Of a stretch of DNA of 39,083 bases, positions 15,217 to 23,743 are shown one piece after another (position 1 is the first letter of the stretch; the number at the start of each line of letters is the position of its first letter). The DNA lies in NCBI GenBank assembly GCA_021776515.1, contig JAJFFS010000006.1:1-39083 (forward strand), written 5' to 3'. Origin of the DNA: Robiginitomaculum sp. GTDB taxonomy: Bacteria; Pseudomonadota; Alphaproteobacteria; Caulobacterales; Maricaulaceae. A model generated the notes under the pieces. The model searched no databases. It saw nothing but the letters and a program-made list of their open reading frames with translations, and was not told the DNA's origin. The translations under genes and the position numbers were made by a program.

Positions 15217-16350
15217 ATGCCAATACGCTTATATGATACACCGGCGCAATATCGCCCACTGACCATTCTTGGTCTGGAAACCAGTTGTGATGAAACAGCG
15301 GCGGCAATTGTACGCCTGGATGAAGGTGCAAACCCGCATATTTTATCTGACCAGATCTATAGTCAGATTGACGAACATGCCCTTTATGGTGGCGTAGTCC
15401 CCGAGATTGCTGCCCGCGCCCACGTGGGGGTGTTGGACAAGCTGATCGCCCGCGCCATGGTGGATGCGAACCTTGGTTATGCTGATCTTGATGGTATTGC
15501 CGCCACCACCGGCCCCGGTCTTGTTGGCGGGGTTATGGTGGGCATGATGAGCGCCAAGGCCATTGCGCTGGCTCACGATCTGCCATTCTTAGCCATCAAT
15601 CATCTGGAAGGCCATGCTCTTAGCCCGCTTCTGGAACAGACATCGGGTCAACAGCTTGGTTTTCCCTATCTTTTACTGCTTGTTTCAGGCGGACACACAC
15701 AATTGCTGAGCGTAGAAGGGCTGGGGCAATACACCCGCCTTGGCTCAACCATTGATGATGCGCTGGGCGAGGCTTTTGATAAAAGTGCCAAGATAATGGG
15801 CCTGGGCTATCCCGGTGGCCCGGCACTGGAACGAGCTGCACGAAATGGTGATCCCAAACGGTTTTCTCTGCCAAGGCCGTTAAAAGGCAAGCCGGGATGT
15901 GATTTTTCATTTTCGGGATTAAAAACCGCTGTTCGGCGATGCTGGGAAGAACTACCAGTAAAAGACGACAAGGCGCGGGCTGATTTATCTGCGGCCTTTC
16001 AGGCGGCGGTGGCTGATGTCATCATCGACCGCACGAATAACGCCATGGATATTTTTTCTGCCCAACAAGGAACAACAACCTTCGTGGTTGCAGGAGGCGT
16101 TGCTGCCAATGTATTTTTGCGAGAGCGCCTGACTGCGGCCAGCAAAACCAAAGGTTTTGCCTTTATGGCGCCGCCTTTGCGACTTTGCACTGATAACGGC
16201 GCAATGATCGCCCATGCCGGTGCCTTGCGTCTGCGGGCCGGTCAAAATGACGCGCTGACCATCAGTGCAAGACCGCGCTGGCCACTGGACGAAGATGCCG
16301 CCAAAGCGCATCCTGCCTCTGGATACGGACGAAAAGGGCCAAAGTCATGA
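15217..16350 (+). CDS. tsaD: tRNA threonylcarbamoyladenosine synthase subunit TsaD
   Basis: TsaD transfers the threonylcarbamoyl group to A37 of ANN-decoding tRNAs, with TsaB and TsaE. Seen here: [16 protein letters not shown] at the start, the metal-binding HLEGH (with the NH just before), [24 protein letters not shown] and the late motif [10 protein letters not shown] with CTDNGAMIA. It belongs to the ASKHA fold. The ATG at 15217 is chosen because it begins the MPIRLYDT leader close to the conserved core; an earlier in-frame GTG at 15178 would overlap hemC. It overlaps gpsA by four bases (ATGA), a two-gene operon that is common in alphaproteobacteria. Confidence 0.98.
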   Translation: MPIRLYDTPAQYRPLTILGLETSCDETAAAIVRLDEGANPHILSDQIYSQIDEHALYGGVVPEIAARAHVGVLDKLIARAMVDANLGYADLDGIAATTGPGLVGGVMVGMMSAKAIALAHDLPFLAINHLEGHALSPLLEQTSGQQLGFPYLLLLVSGGHTQLLSVEGLGQYTRLGSTIDDALGEAFDKSAKIMGLGYPGGPALERAARNGDPKRFSLPRPLKGKPGCDFSFSGLKTAVRRCWEELPVKDDKARADLSAAFQAAVADVIIDRTNNAMDIFSAQQGTTTFVVAGGVAANVFLRERLTAASKTKGFAFMAPPLRLCTDNGAMIAHAGALRLRAGQNDALTISARPRWPLDEDAAKAHPASGYGRKGPKS

Positions 16351-17339
16351 ATATGCAAAAGCTGAGCGTTATTGGTGGCGGAGCCTGGGGCACGGCACTG
16401 GCGCAAACCTGCGCCCATGCCGGACGAGATGTTCTTTTATGGGCGCGTGAAGATGACGTGGTGCAGGGCATTAACAACACCCGTGAAAACCAGCAATTTT
16501 TGCCAGGTGCCAAACTGCACGACAACATCACCGCCAGTAATGACCTGGCTCTGGCGGCCAAGGCGGACATCATGCTGATGGTGACACCGGCGCAATTCAC
16601 CCGCACTGTGCTGGTTGAATTAAAACCTCATATCGGCGAGGGCATGCCGGTGCTGTTGTGTTCCAAGGGGATTGAACAGAACAGCCTGAAACTGATGAGC
16701 GATGTGCTGATGGAAACTGTGCCGCAAGCCATCCCGGCAGTACTTTCAGGCCCCAGTTTTGCCGCTGATGTAGTCCGTGGTTTGCCCACCGCTGTGACGC
16801 TGGCCTGCGCCGATTCGGCCCTTGGGCATGTGCTGATGAATGCCATTGGCACGCGCAGTTTTCGCCCTTATCTGGCCAGCGATATTATCGGGGCAGAAAT
16901 TGGCGGTGCGGTTAAGAATGTGCTGGCCATTGCTTGCGGCATTGTGTTGGGACGCGAACTGGGCAAAAGCGCCCATGCGGCACTCATCACACGCGGTTTT
17001 GCCGAAATGACCCGCCTGGGCATGGCCCTTGGGGCCTTGCCGGAAACCTTGCGTGGGCTGTGCGGCCTGGGCGATCTGGTGCTGACATGCTCATCAGAGC
17101 AATCGCGCAATATGTCTTGCGGGCTGGCGCTAGGGCGCGGGCAAAGCATGGACGAGATCATGGCCAGGGGTGGCGGTATAATAGAAGGCGCAGCCACAGC
17201 ACCAGCGCTTAGCGCTTTGGCCACCCGCGAAGACGTTGATATGCCCATTAGCGAAGCCATAACCGCCATTCTGGCGGGCAATGTGGGTATTGACGAGGCC
17301 ATTGAAGGCCTCATGTCCCGCCCGTTTCAGGTGGAATAG
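16347..17339 (+). CDS. gpsA: Glycerol-3-phosphate dehydrogenase [NAD(P)+]
   Basis: GpsA reduces dihydroxyacetone phosphate to sn-glycerol 3-phosphate, the backbone for phospholipids. The N-terminal dinucleotide-binding motif is [30 protein letters not shown] (with a D in place of the usual E), [14 protein letters not shown] with the catalytic lysine, and [16 protein letters not shown] with the substrate-binding R-N pair all follow in order. At 330 residues it is full length. It is coupled to tsaD and ends four bases before the convergent transporter gene's stop codon. Confidence 0.97.
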   Translation: MNMQKLSVIGGGAWGTALAQTCAHAGRDVLLWAREDDVVQGINNTRENQQFLPGAKLHDNITASNDLALAAKADIMLMVTPAQFTRTVLVELKPHIGEGMPVLLCSKGIEQNSLKLMSDVLMETVPQAIPAVLSGPSFAADVVRGLPTAVTLACADSALGHVLMNAIGTRSFRPYLASDIIGAEIGGAVKNVLAIACGIVLGRELGKSAHAALITRGFAEMTRLGMALGALPETLRGLCGLGDLVLTCSSEQSRNMSCGLALGRGQSMDEIMARGGGIIEGAATAPALSALATREDVDMPISEAITAILAGNVGIDEAIEGLMSRPFQVE

Positions 17340-17343
17340 ATAG

Positions 17344-18573
17344 CTACCCCACAGTCACAAGCATGGATGCCAGTGCAGCGCTCATCAGGTTTGAGAGTGA
17401 ACCGGCGGCAATAGCCTTTAGGCCCATGCGGGAAATATCGCCGCGCCGTTCCGGGGCCAGTCCACCAATGCCGCCCAGTAAGATGCCCAAAGAGGAAAGA
17501 TTGGCAAAGCCGCAAAGTGCGAACGTCACCACCATCACCGTATGAGGGCTAAGGTTTTCCTGTATCTGCTGCAAGCTGGCATAGGCAAAAAATTCATTCA
17601 GCACCAGCTTTTGACCGATGAGGTCACCGGCGGCCATAGCCTCTTCCCAGGGAATACCCAAAAGAAACATCAGCGGCGAGAATATCCAGCCCATAATGCT
17701 ATTCATGGTAATACCCTCAAAGCCAAACAAGCCAGTAATGCCACCAACAATACCATTCAGCAGGGCAATCAGGGCGACAAAGGCGATCAGCATGGCACCA
17801 ATGTTGGCCGCCAGACGCAAACCCTCGCTGGCCCCAAGGGCGGCCGCGTCAATAACATTAGCCGGGCGCTCGGTTACCTCGTCCGTGTCATCGCTAAGTT
17901 CCACCTCTTCGTTTTCCAGAGGACCAACATCGGGGCGAATGATTTTGGCCATCAGTAAGCCACCCGGTGCCGCCATAAAGCTGGCCGCGATCAGATATTC
18001 TATATTGACCCCCAACAGGGCGTACCCGGCAAGGATCGCGCCAGAAACCGAGGCCAAACCTGAAACCATGACGGTGAATAGCTGGTTGTCGCTGAGCCGT
18101 GAAATATAGGGGCGAATGACCAATGGCGCTTCGGTCTGTCCTAAAAATATATTAGCCGAAGCGCACAGGCTTTCCACCCGCGAAGTGCCAATGACATAAC
18201 GAAGTGCCCCACCCAGAATGCGCACAATCCATTGCATGATATGCAAATGGTATAAAACCGCGGTCAACGCGCCAATGAAAATAATCACCGGCAAGACCTG
18301 CACAGCAAATACAAATCCCAGGTTTTCCGAGGTTGCCAATCCGCCAAAAACAAACTCAATGCCAACCTTGGAATAGTCGATCACCACCTGCGCGCCATTG
18401 GATATGGATGTGAGTACATTTTTACCAAACGGGGTGTAGAGGACAAAAATGGCAATTCCCGCTTGCAAGGCAAAAGCGGCACCCACAACCCGTAGATTAA
18501 TTTTCTTGCGATTATCCGATAGCGCCACGGCGATACCAAGAAGAACAATAATACCAATGATGGTGATAAACAT
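17344..18573 (-). CDS. Concentrative nucleoside transporter (CNT/NupC family)
   Basis: The protein has 409 residues, close to the family's usual 400, with about eight to ten hydrophobic segments. It shows the CNT hallmarks: ANIFLGQTEAPLVIRPY (the GQTEAPL loop that binds nucleoside and cation), SGLASVSGAILAGYALLG, and in the C-terminal half AAALGASEGLRLAANIGAML and NEFFAYASL. These proteins import nucleosides with a Na+ or H+ gradient across the inner membrane. The loop at about 215-240 is acidic (ENEEVELSDDTDEV). It stands alone and is convergent with gpsA. Purine salvage fits with the ureide genes further right, though they are not linked. Confidence 0.93.
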   Translation of the reverse strand: MFITIIGIIVLLGIAVALSDNRKKINLRVVGAAFALQAGIAIFVLYTPFGKNVLTSISNGAQVVIDYSKVGIEFVFGGLATSENLGFVFAVQVLPVIIFIGALTAVLYHLHIMQWIVRILGGALRYVIGTSRVESLCASANIFLGQTEAPLVIRPYISRLSDNQLFTVMVSGLASVSGAILAGYALLGVNIEYLIAASFMAAPGGLLMAKIIRPDVGPLENEEVELSDDTDEVTERPANVIDAAALGASEGLRLAANIGAMLIAFVALIALLNGIVGGITGLFGFEGITMNSIMGWIFSPLMFLLGIPWEEAMAAGDLIGQKLVLNEFFAYASLQQIQENLSPHTVMVVTFALCGFANLSSLGILLGGIGGLAPERRGDISRMGLKAIAAGSLSNLMSAALASMLVTVG

Positions 18574-18646
18574 GCCCCACCCCTCCCCTTAAATTATTTG
18601 TTGTCTGTTTTATAAAGGCTAAAGCCAAAGGCACAAGCAAGTGTGT

Positions 18647-20020
18647 TCAATAATTACCACCCAGAGCCAGATAAAGATCAAGGCGGGCATCAAGGCGCGC
18701 GCGCTGGTTGGCCAGACGGGCACGGCTTGTACCAAAAGCACGCTGGCGCAAGGTCAGCACATCCAGTAGATCACTTTCGCCAGCCTGATAGCGCAATTGT
18801 GCCAACCGCAATGTCTCGGTCGCCGCATCTTCGGCTTCTACCAGATAACCACCGCGTTCCTGCAAGGTGCGCCAGTTGTCCAGACCCGTCTCGACCTCGG
18901 CATATCCATTTAAAACACTTTGGCCATAACGTGCCAGTGTTTGGCGCTGGCTGGCTTTGGCCGCATCAATGCGGTTCTGGCGAAGGCCGCCATCAAACAA
19001 GGGAGCTGCCAGCCTTGCCCCTAATCCCAGCGCAATGTTGGGGCCATCAAACAGGGTATCCAGGTTTTGTCCGGCGGCACTTAAATCACCTGATAAGTTC
19101 AGACTGGGCCAACGATCCGTTTTGGCCTGTGCCGTCAGGGCAAAAGCGGCACGAATATCGGCCTCGGCAGCTAAAATGTCCGGGCGGCGCTGTAATAGTT
19201 GCGCAGGCGTTCCGGCAGGGATGGGACGGGGGTGGTCCGGCAACACCTTACCAAGGGTAATCTTTGTGTCAGGAAAGCGCCACAGTAGAAGTTGTAACGC
19301 CCGCAAGGCACCGCGCTGCGCATTGTTTGCGGCGGCGAGATTATCGCGGGCACTGGCCACATCGGAAAGTGCCAGAACCAGATCCTGACGGGCGGAAAAA
19401 CCAAGGTCTTTACGGGTTTGCACAATACCCAGGGTTTCTTCCTGCGCCTTTAGGGTGGCGGCACTTAATTGCGATTGCAAATGCGCCTCGATAGCCAGAA
19501 AATATGCCCGCGCTGTTTGGGCAGCTAATGAAAGCCGGGCCGCTTTCAGGCGTGCATTAGCGCCAACAAGCTCTGCCGCAGACGCCGCCTTGCCGGCTGA
19601 AAGCCTGCCCCATAGATCGGCTTCCCAACTGACCCCAATGCCCGCGCCCAATGCTGTGCGCGACGCGGTTCCACCGCCTAAGGCACCGGTCTCATTAGCC
19701 GAAGCACTGACATTCAGGCTTGGCAGCAATGCGGCGCGGGATTGTCCCAGCAATGCCCTGGCCCGGGCGACATTATCAGCGGCAATTTGAATATCCCGAT
19801 TGACATTCAACGCTTCGACGACAAGGGCAGACAAAAGTGGATCATCAAAATCATCCAGCCAATGCCCGCCTATAGCTTCAGCGACACTATCTTGCGACCA
19901 GCTTTGCGGTGTTGATATTTGCGCCTGTTTCTGCGCCGCTATAATTTCAAGCGGCGGCGTATAGGCACAGGCCCCAAGGGTCAGGGCCATAACAAAGCTG
20001 ATAGTGAAAATTTTATTCAT
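18647..20020 (-). CDS. Outer-membrane factor lipoprotein (TolC/NodT family)
   Basis: Starting at ATG 20020 gives 457 residues, the usual NodT-family length. The start MNKIFTISFVMALTLGACAY has a lipobox (LGAC), so the protein is lipid-anchored in the outer membrane. Two OEP repeats follow, with typical pieces WSQDSVAEAIGGHWLDDFDD, PSLNVSASANETGALGGG, VSWEADLWGRL and later PAQLLQRRPDILAAEADIRA, WPSLNLSGDLS, APLFDGGLR and LRLAQLRYQAGESDLLDVL. A longer frame reaching 20107 lies wholly in the permease gene and is not needed. The start overlaps the permease stop by eight bases (ATGAATAA). It is the exit duct for the MacA/ABC exporter encoded upstream. Confidence 0.95.
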   Translation of the reverse strand: MNKIFTISFVMALTLGACAYTPPLEIIAAQKQAQISTPQSWSQDSVAEAIGGHWLDDFDDPLLSALVVEALNVNRDIQIAADNVARARALLGQSRAALLPSLNVSASANETGALGGGTASRTALGAGIGVSWEADLWGRLSAGKAASAAELVGANARLKAARLSLAAQTARAYFLAIEAHLQSQLSAATLKAQEETLGIVQTRKDLGFSARQDLVLALSDVASARDNLAAANNAQRGALRALQLLLWRFPDTKITLGKVLPDHPRPIPAGTPAQLLQRRPDILAAEADIRAAFALTAQAKTDRWPSLNLSGDLSAAGQNLDTLFDGPNIALGLGARLAAPLFDGGLRQNRIDAAKASQRQTLARYGQSVLNGYAEVETGLDNWRTLQERGGYLVEAEDAATETLRLAQLRYQAGESDLLDVLTLRQRAFGTSRARLANQRARLDARLDLYLALGGNY

Positions 20021-21242
20021 AACGTAACGCATCAATAGGGTTGAGCCGGGCGGCACGCCGGGCCGGAAAATAACCAAAAAACACACCAACAGCAGCAGCG
20101 GCACCAAACGATAACAAGGTTATTTGCACGCTTAACGACATGGACCAGTCACCGGTCTTGGCGGCAATCCAGGCCCCAACAAAACCAAGCCCCACACCGA
20201 TCAGGCCGCCGGTGCCACATAAAACCAAAGCCTCGGTTAAAAACTGCGCCATTATATCTGTGCCACGCGCACCCAACGCCATGCGCAGGCCGATCTCCCG
20301 TGTACGTTCAGTCACTGAAACCAGCATAATATTCATCACCCCGACACCACCAACAAACAGGGCCACCCCGGCCATAAACGCCAGCAATATCCCCATTGTC
20401 TGCTGGGTTGCAGAACGCGCCCGCACAAAGTCGGCAATATTAAAAACCCTGAAATTATCGCTGGCGCCGGGTTTTATCCTGCGCCGCTCACGCAAAAAAT
20501 CTTCCAGATCACTTTGCGCCGTCGGCATGTCATAGCCATCAGCCACCATCACCTCTACGCGCGAAACATGTTTGGAGGTAGTGGGGTGCGCGCCAATAAT
20601 ACGGTTGCGAGCGGTAGAGAGGGGCAGAATAACAATATCATCTCGATCCTGACCATAACCGCTTTGCCCGCGTTCCTGCAAAACACCAATCACTGTCACC
20701 GGGACACTGTTGACCCGAAAACGCTGCCCCAAAGGGTCAATGCCATCAAACAATTCCTTGACTACCGATTGCCCCAACACGGCAACGGCAGCACCAGTGC
20801 GCGCTTCACGCTCAGTAAAAACGCGGCCTTCAACGGCCTTCAGACTTTGGACTTCAAAATACCCGGGGTTAGTGCCGATAAGCTGTGTGGACCAATTGGT
20901 TTGCCCGGACACCGCCGTAACGCCGCTATTAATCTGGCCATCAACAGCCTGAACAAAAGGCAAGTCCAGTATAGCGACTAAATCATCCTCATTAAAAGGT
21001 GTTGAGGCCCCCGCGCCTTGCGATACACCGCCGCGGCGCGTGGCCCCGGGTCGCACGGTAAGGGTTGAGGCACCCAAGGCAGAAATTTGCGCCTCGATCT
21101 GCGCTTTGGCACCGGCCCCCATGGCCATCATAATCATCACCGAGGCCACGCCTATGATGATGCCCAACATGGTCAGAAAACTGCGCAGGATATTCGCGGT
21201 TAGCGCCTCAATTGCTGAGGCTATGGCAACAGAAAGTTTCAT
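20013..21242 (-). CDS. MacB-type ABC transporter permease (FtsX family), 409 aa
   Basis: The first transmembrane helix (LRSFLTMLGIIIGVASVMIM) precedes a large periplasmic MacB_PCD domain (about 45-265), then three C-terminal helices of the FtsX domain (about 280-310, 335-365, 370-395), including GGVGVMNIMLVSVTERTREI and GLRMALGAR. Such permeases work by mechanotransmission: they drive substrates from the periplasm through the outer-membrane factor rather than across the inner membrane. In E. coli MacB the ATPase is fused to this half; here it is the separate gene just upstream, with a four-base overlap. The substrate cannot be told from the sequence. Confidence 0.95.
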   Translation of the reverse strand: MKLSVAIASAIEALTANILRSFLTMLGIIIGVASVMIMMAMGAGAKAQIEAQISALGASTLTVRPGATRRGGVSQGAGASTPFNEDDLVAILDLPFVQAVDGQINSGVTAVSGQTNWSTQLIGTNPGYFEVQSLKAVEGRVFTEREARTGAAVAVLGQSVVKELFDGIDPLGQRFRVNSVPVTVIGVLQERGQSGYGQDRDDIVILPLSTARNRIIGAHPTTSKHVSRVEVMVADGYDMPTAQSDLEDFLRERRRIKPGASDNFRVFNIADFVRARSATQQTMGILLAFMAGVALFVGGVGVMNIMLVSVTERTREIGLRMALGARGTDIMAQFLTEALVLCGTGGLIGVGLGFVGAWIAAKTGDWSMSLSVQITLLSFGAAAAVGVFFGYFPARRAARLNPIDALRYE

Positions 21243-21937
21243 GCTGCTGACCTTTCATCTTTCTCTATCAAACCATCACGAAAGTGAATTTGCCGTCTGG
21301 CAAACGCGGCGACTTCTGCCTCATGGGTGACCAGTATAATGGTAATGCCCGAAGCGTTTAGTTCTACCAGCAAATTCATAATGTCCTCAGAGGTCTTGGT
21401 ATCCAGCGCCCCCGTTGGTTCATCGGCCAAAATAATGCGTGGCTTGTTTGCCAGAGCGCGGGCGATAGCAACCCGTTGTTGTTGACCACCTGAAAGCTGC
21501 GCCGGGCGGTGGTCCATGCGCTCTTCCAGATCAACCATTTTCAGGCATTCCCGGGCGCGGGCATCAGCATCGCCAATGTCATGGCGGGCATAGCGCAGGG
21601 GTAGTTTCACATTCTGCAAGGCGTCTGCACGGGGCAGCAAATTAAATTGTTGAAACACAAAACCCAGCGTCCGGTTGCGCAAATCAGCCAGATCAGACGG
21701 GTTCATGGTGGAAAGTGGTTGACCTTCGATAAATAACTCACCGCCGCTAGGTTGATCCAGTGCGCCAATAAGGTTCATCAAGGTTGATTTACCCGAGCCG
21801 GACGGCCCCATTATAGCGACAAAATCACCGTGTTTAATCTCCAGATCAACACCGCGCAGGGCATGAACCTGCTGGTCGCCCATGGTATAGATTTTGGTGA
21901 GTTTGCGGGCCTCAATAATGTATTCGTTGGATGTCAT
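21239..21937 (-). CDS. ABC transporter ATPase (MacB/LolD type), 232 aa
   Basis: All nucleotide-binding motifs are present in order: Walker A GPSGSGKST, Q-loop FVFQQFNLLPR, signature LSGGQQQRVAIARALA, Walker B IILADEPTGALD with the family's TGALD, and the switch histidine in ILVTHE. The length is that of a bare ATPase of the LolD/MacB group, which pair with FtsX-type permeases. The ATG follows directly after the TGA of the upstream fusion-protein gene (TGAATG), and its stop overlaps the permease start, so the three are translated as one operon. Confidence 0.96.
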   Translation of the reverse strand: MTSNEYIIEARKLTKIYTMGDQQVHALRGVDLEIKHGDFVAIMGPSGSGKSTLMNLIGALDQPSGGELFIEGQPLSTMNPSDLADLRNRTLGFVFQQFNLLPRADALQNVKLPLRYARHDIGDADARARECLKMVDLEERMDHRPAQLSGGQQQRVAIARALANKPRIILADEPTGALDTKTSEDIMNLLVELNASGITIILVTHEAEVAAFARRQIHFRDGLIEKDERSAA

Positions 21938-23422
21938 TCAACTGTCATCGCTTGTTTTCAAGCGCACCCGCATGACAAACTCATCGCCCTCGGCGGCACC
22001 GCGTAAAATCTCTACGTTTTCACCATCATCCAGCCCCAGCATCAGGGTACTTTGCGCCAGAGCCCCCCGTTCATTTTGTTGCCATGCCTGCACCCTTTTA
22101 ATGGTCGCATTGGCCGCCTGTTGTTTTTCCCATACGGCAAATTGCTCAGTGGTGAGGTGGCGCTTCATTACCCGCTCGGTCATGGCGAGACGGCGCTGGC
22201 GCAAGGCATTACGGTTAAACTGAGCGCCCGGATTTTGCGCCAATTGTTGAAACGCCTGAAATTCCTTGCGCATGTCCGCAGTAATGGCTTTTTGGGTGTC
22301 TTCACTTATCCCAAGCGTCGCAAACTGCTGTGCAAATCCGCCACCCTGACGACCGCCGCGCTGGCCATTTCTTTGCCCTCGTGCAGACCCTTCATTACTT
22401 TCAACCGGAGGGCCATTTTTGGGCGGAGAAAAGCGCAGCGTGCTGCTGGCAATACGTAAAACCTTTTCGCGCTTGTCTGCGGTGATCTCTACATTGGCCG
22501 TCATGCCCGGTAATAGTTTTGCCCGCGGGTTTTGGGCAGCGATGACCACTGTGTAGGTCACCACATTTTGCAGCTCCGTTGCTGCGAGACGCACCTGTTC
22601 CACTTCACCAACAAACTCATCATCCGGATAGGCATCCACGGAAAATACCGCCTTGTCACCGGTATTAATGCCACCAATATCAGCCTCCACAACGGCGGCA
22701 TCAATACGGATGTCGCCAAGGTCTTGCGCGATACGAAACAGTACAGGCGCTGAAAACGACGCGGCTACCGTCTGACCCACGTCAATAGCGCGTTCAATCA
22801 CCACCCCGTCAATGGGCGAGCGGATATAGGTGCGGCGCATATCCACATTGGCGGTTTCCAGCGCAGCCTCACGCTGGGATTTACCAGCCAGGGCGCTTTG
22901 GTATTGTGCTTTTGCCAAAGAAACATCGGCATTTGCCACCGCCAATTGACGTTCCGTGGCATCAAACAGCGCCTGCGAAATAGCATCTTCTTTTAAAAGT
23001 TTCTCCTGACGCTGAAAGTCTTTTTGCGCCTGTGCCAGCGTCGCGTTGGCGCGGGCAATGGAGGCTTGCTGCACGGCGACATTGGCGCGTGAACTCATAA
23101 GGTCCGCTTCTGCCTGTTGTACGCGGGTAGCGAAAGTTTGCGGATCAATACGGGCCACCAGCTGACCAGCCTTAACCTCGGAATTGAAATCTGCAAACAG
23201 CTCGACCACTTGCCCGGAGAGTTGCGAGCCAACCTCAACCGTGGTCAGGGCGCGTACCGCACCTGATGCTGAAACAATGCGGGCAACATCACCGCGACTG
23301 ACCGTAGAAGTTTCCACCTCATATTGACCGCTCACAGTTTCGCCGCGCCCACGGAAAATAAACAGTGCCAAAAGTGCGAGCGCAACCACGCCCGCGATCA
23401 CCAATATTGGTGTGCGTTTCAT
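21938..23422 (-). CDS. MacA-like membrane fusion protein with a Spy-like insertion, 494 aa
   Basis: An N-terminal membrane anchor (about 5-24) is followed by the lipoyl half-motif VGSQLSGQVVELFADFNSEV, a long hairpin (about 95-195) with QA/KA heptads, the second lipoyl half (YIRSPIDGVVIERAIDVGQT) and a beta-barrel domain (about 235-332). Residues about 333-440 are not part of a plain MacA. A glycine/arginine/glutamine linker leads into a helical piece with ..ALRQRRLAMTERVMKRHLTT and then EQFAVWEKQ, recalling the LTxxQ motif of Spy/CpxP-type chaperones. The last 50 residues return to the membrane-proximal domain. It bridges the permease to the outer-membrane factor. It starts the leftward operon, divergent from ffs. 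Confidence 0.93.
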   Translation of the reverse strand: MKRTPILVIAGVVALALLALFIFRGRGETVSGQYEVETSTVSRGDVARIVSASGAVRALTTVEVGSQLSGQVVELFADFNSEVKAGQLVARIDPQTFATRVQQAEADLMSSRANVAVQQASIARANATLAQAQKDFQRQEKLLKEDAISQALFDATERQLAVANADVSLAKAQYQSALAGKSQREAALETANVDMRRTYIRSPIDGVVIERAIDVGQTVAASFSAPVLFRIAQDLGDIRIDAAVVEADIGGINTGDKAVFSVDAYPDDEFVGEVEQVRLAATELQNVVTYTVVIAAQNPRAKLLPGMTANVEITADKREKVLRIASSTLRFSPPKNGPPVESNEGSARGQRNGQRGGRQGGGFAQQFATLGISEDTQKAITADMRKEFQAFQQLAQNPGAQFNRNALRQRRLAMTERVMKRHLTTEQFAVWEKQQAANATIKRVQAWQQNERGALAQSTLMLGLDDGENVEILRGAAEGDEFVMRVRLKTSDDS

Positions 23423-23581
23423 TTCTTCACCCTACAAAACTCTATCATCATTCCCCAACACGGCCATCTTGGCCTTTCCAGCGCTGAAAACAAGTAAATT
23501 GCTGATAATGACAAAAATTTTATGTTCAGCATCTTACTGTTTTTCATTTTGTTACTCTATTTTCTTCATTCCGACAGCTGA

Positions 23582-23587
23582 TATACT
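23582..23587 (+). promoter_or_regulatory. -10 element of the SRP RNA gene
   Basis: TATACT lies six bases before the predicted 5' end of the SRP RNA at 23593, the right distance for a sigma-70 -10 box. No good -35 box is seen at 16-18 bases, so the promoter assignment is partial. Confidence 0.55.
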
Positions 23588-23592
23588 CACCC

Positions 23593-23689
23593 GTGGAGGC
23601 TGGCAGCGGACAGGTGCCTCGCCAACCCGGTCAGATCCGGAAGGAAGCAGCCGCAACGAGATTTTCCTGGGTCGTTGTTCAGTCTCCAC
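23593..23689 (+). ncRNA. ffs: Signal recognition particle RNA (4.5S, small bacterial type)
   Basis: The 97 bases fold as a single long hairpin: GTGGAGGCTG at the 5' end pairs with CAGTCTCCAC at the 3' end. The conserved tip carries the Ffh-binding internal loops (CAGATCCGGAAGGAAGCAGC) with the GGAA tetraloop. The RNA binds Ffh for co-translational targeting of membrane proteins. It lies 54 bases before dnaX, an order common in proteobacteria. Confidence 0.97.
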
Positions 23690-23743
23690 TTTCCACTCCA
23701 CTCTTTACTTCGCAAACAACCGTCAACGCGCTAAAGTGTGACC

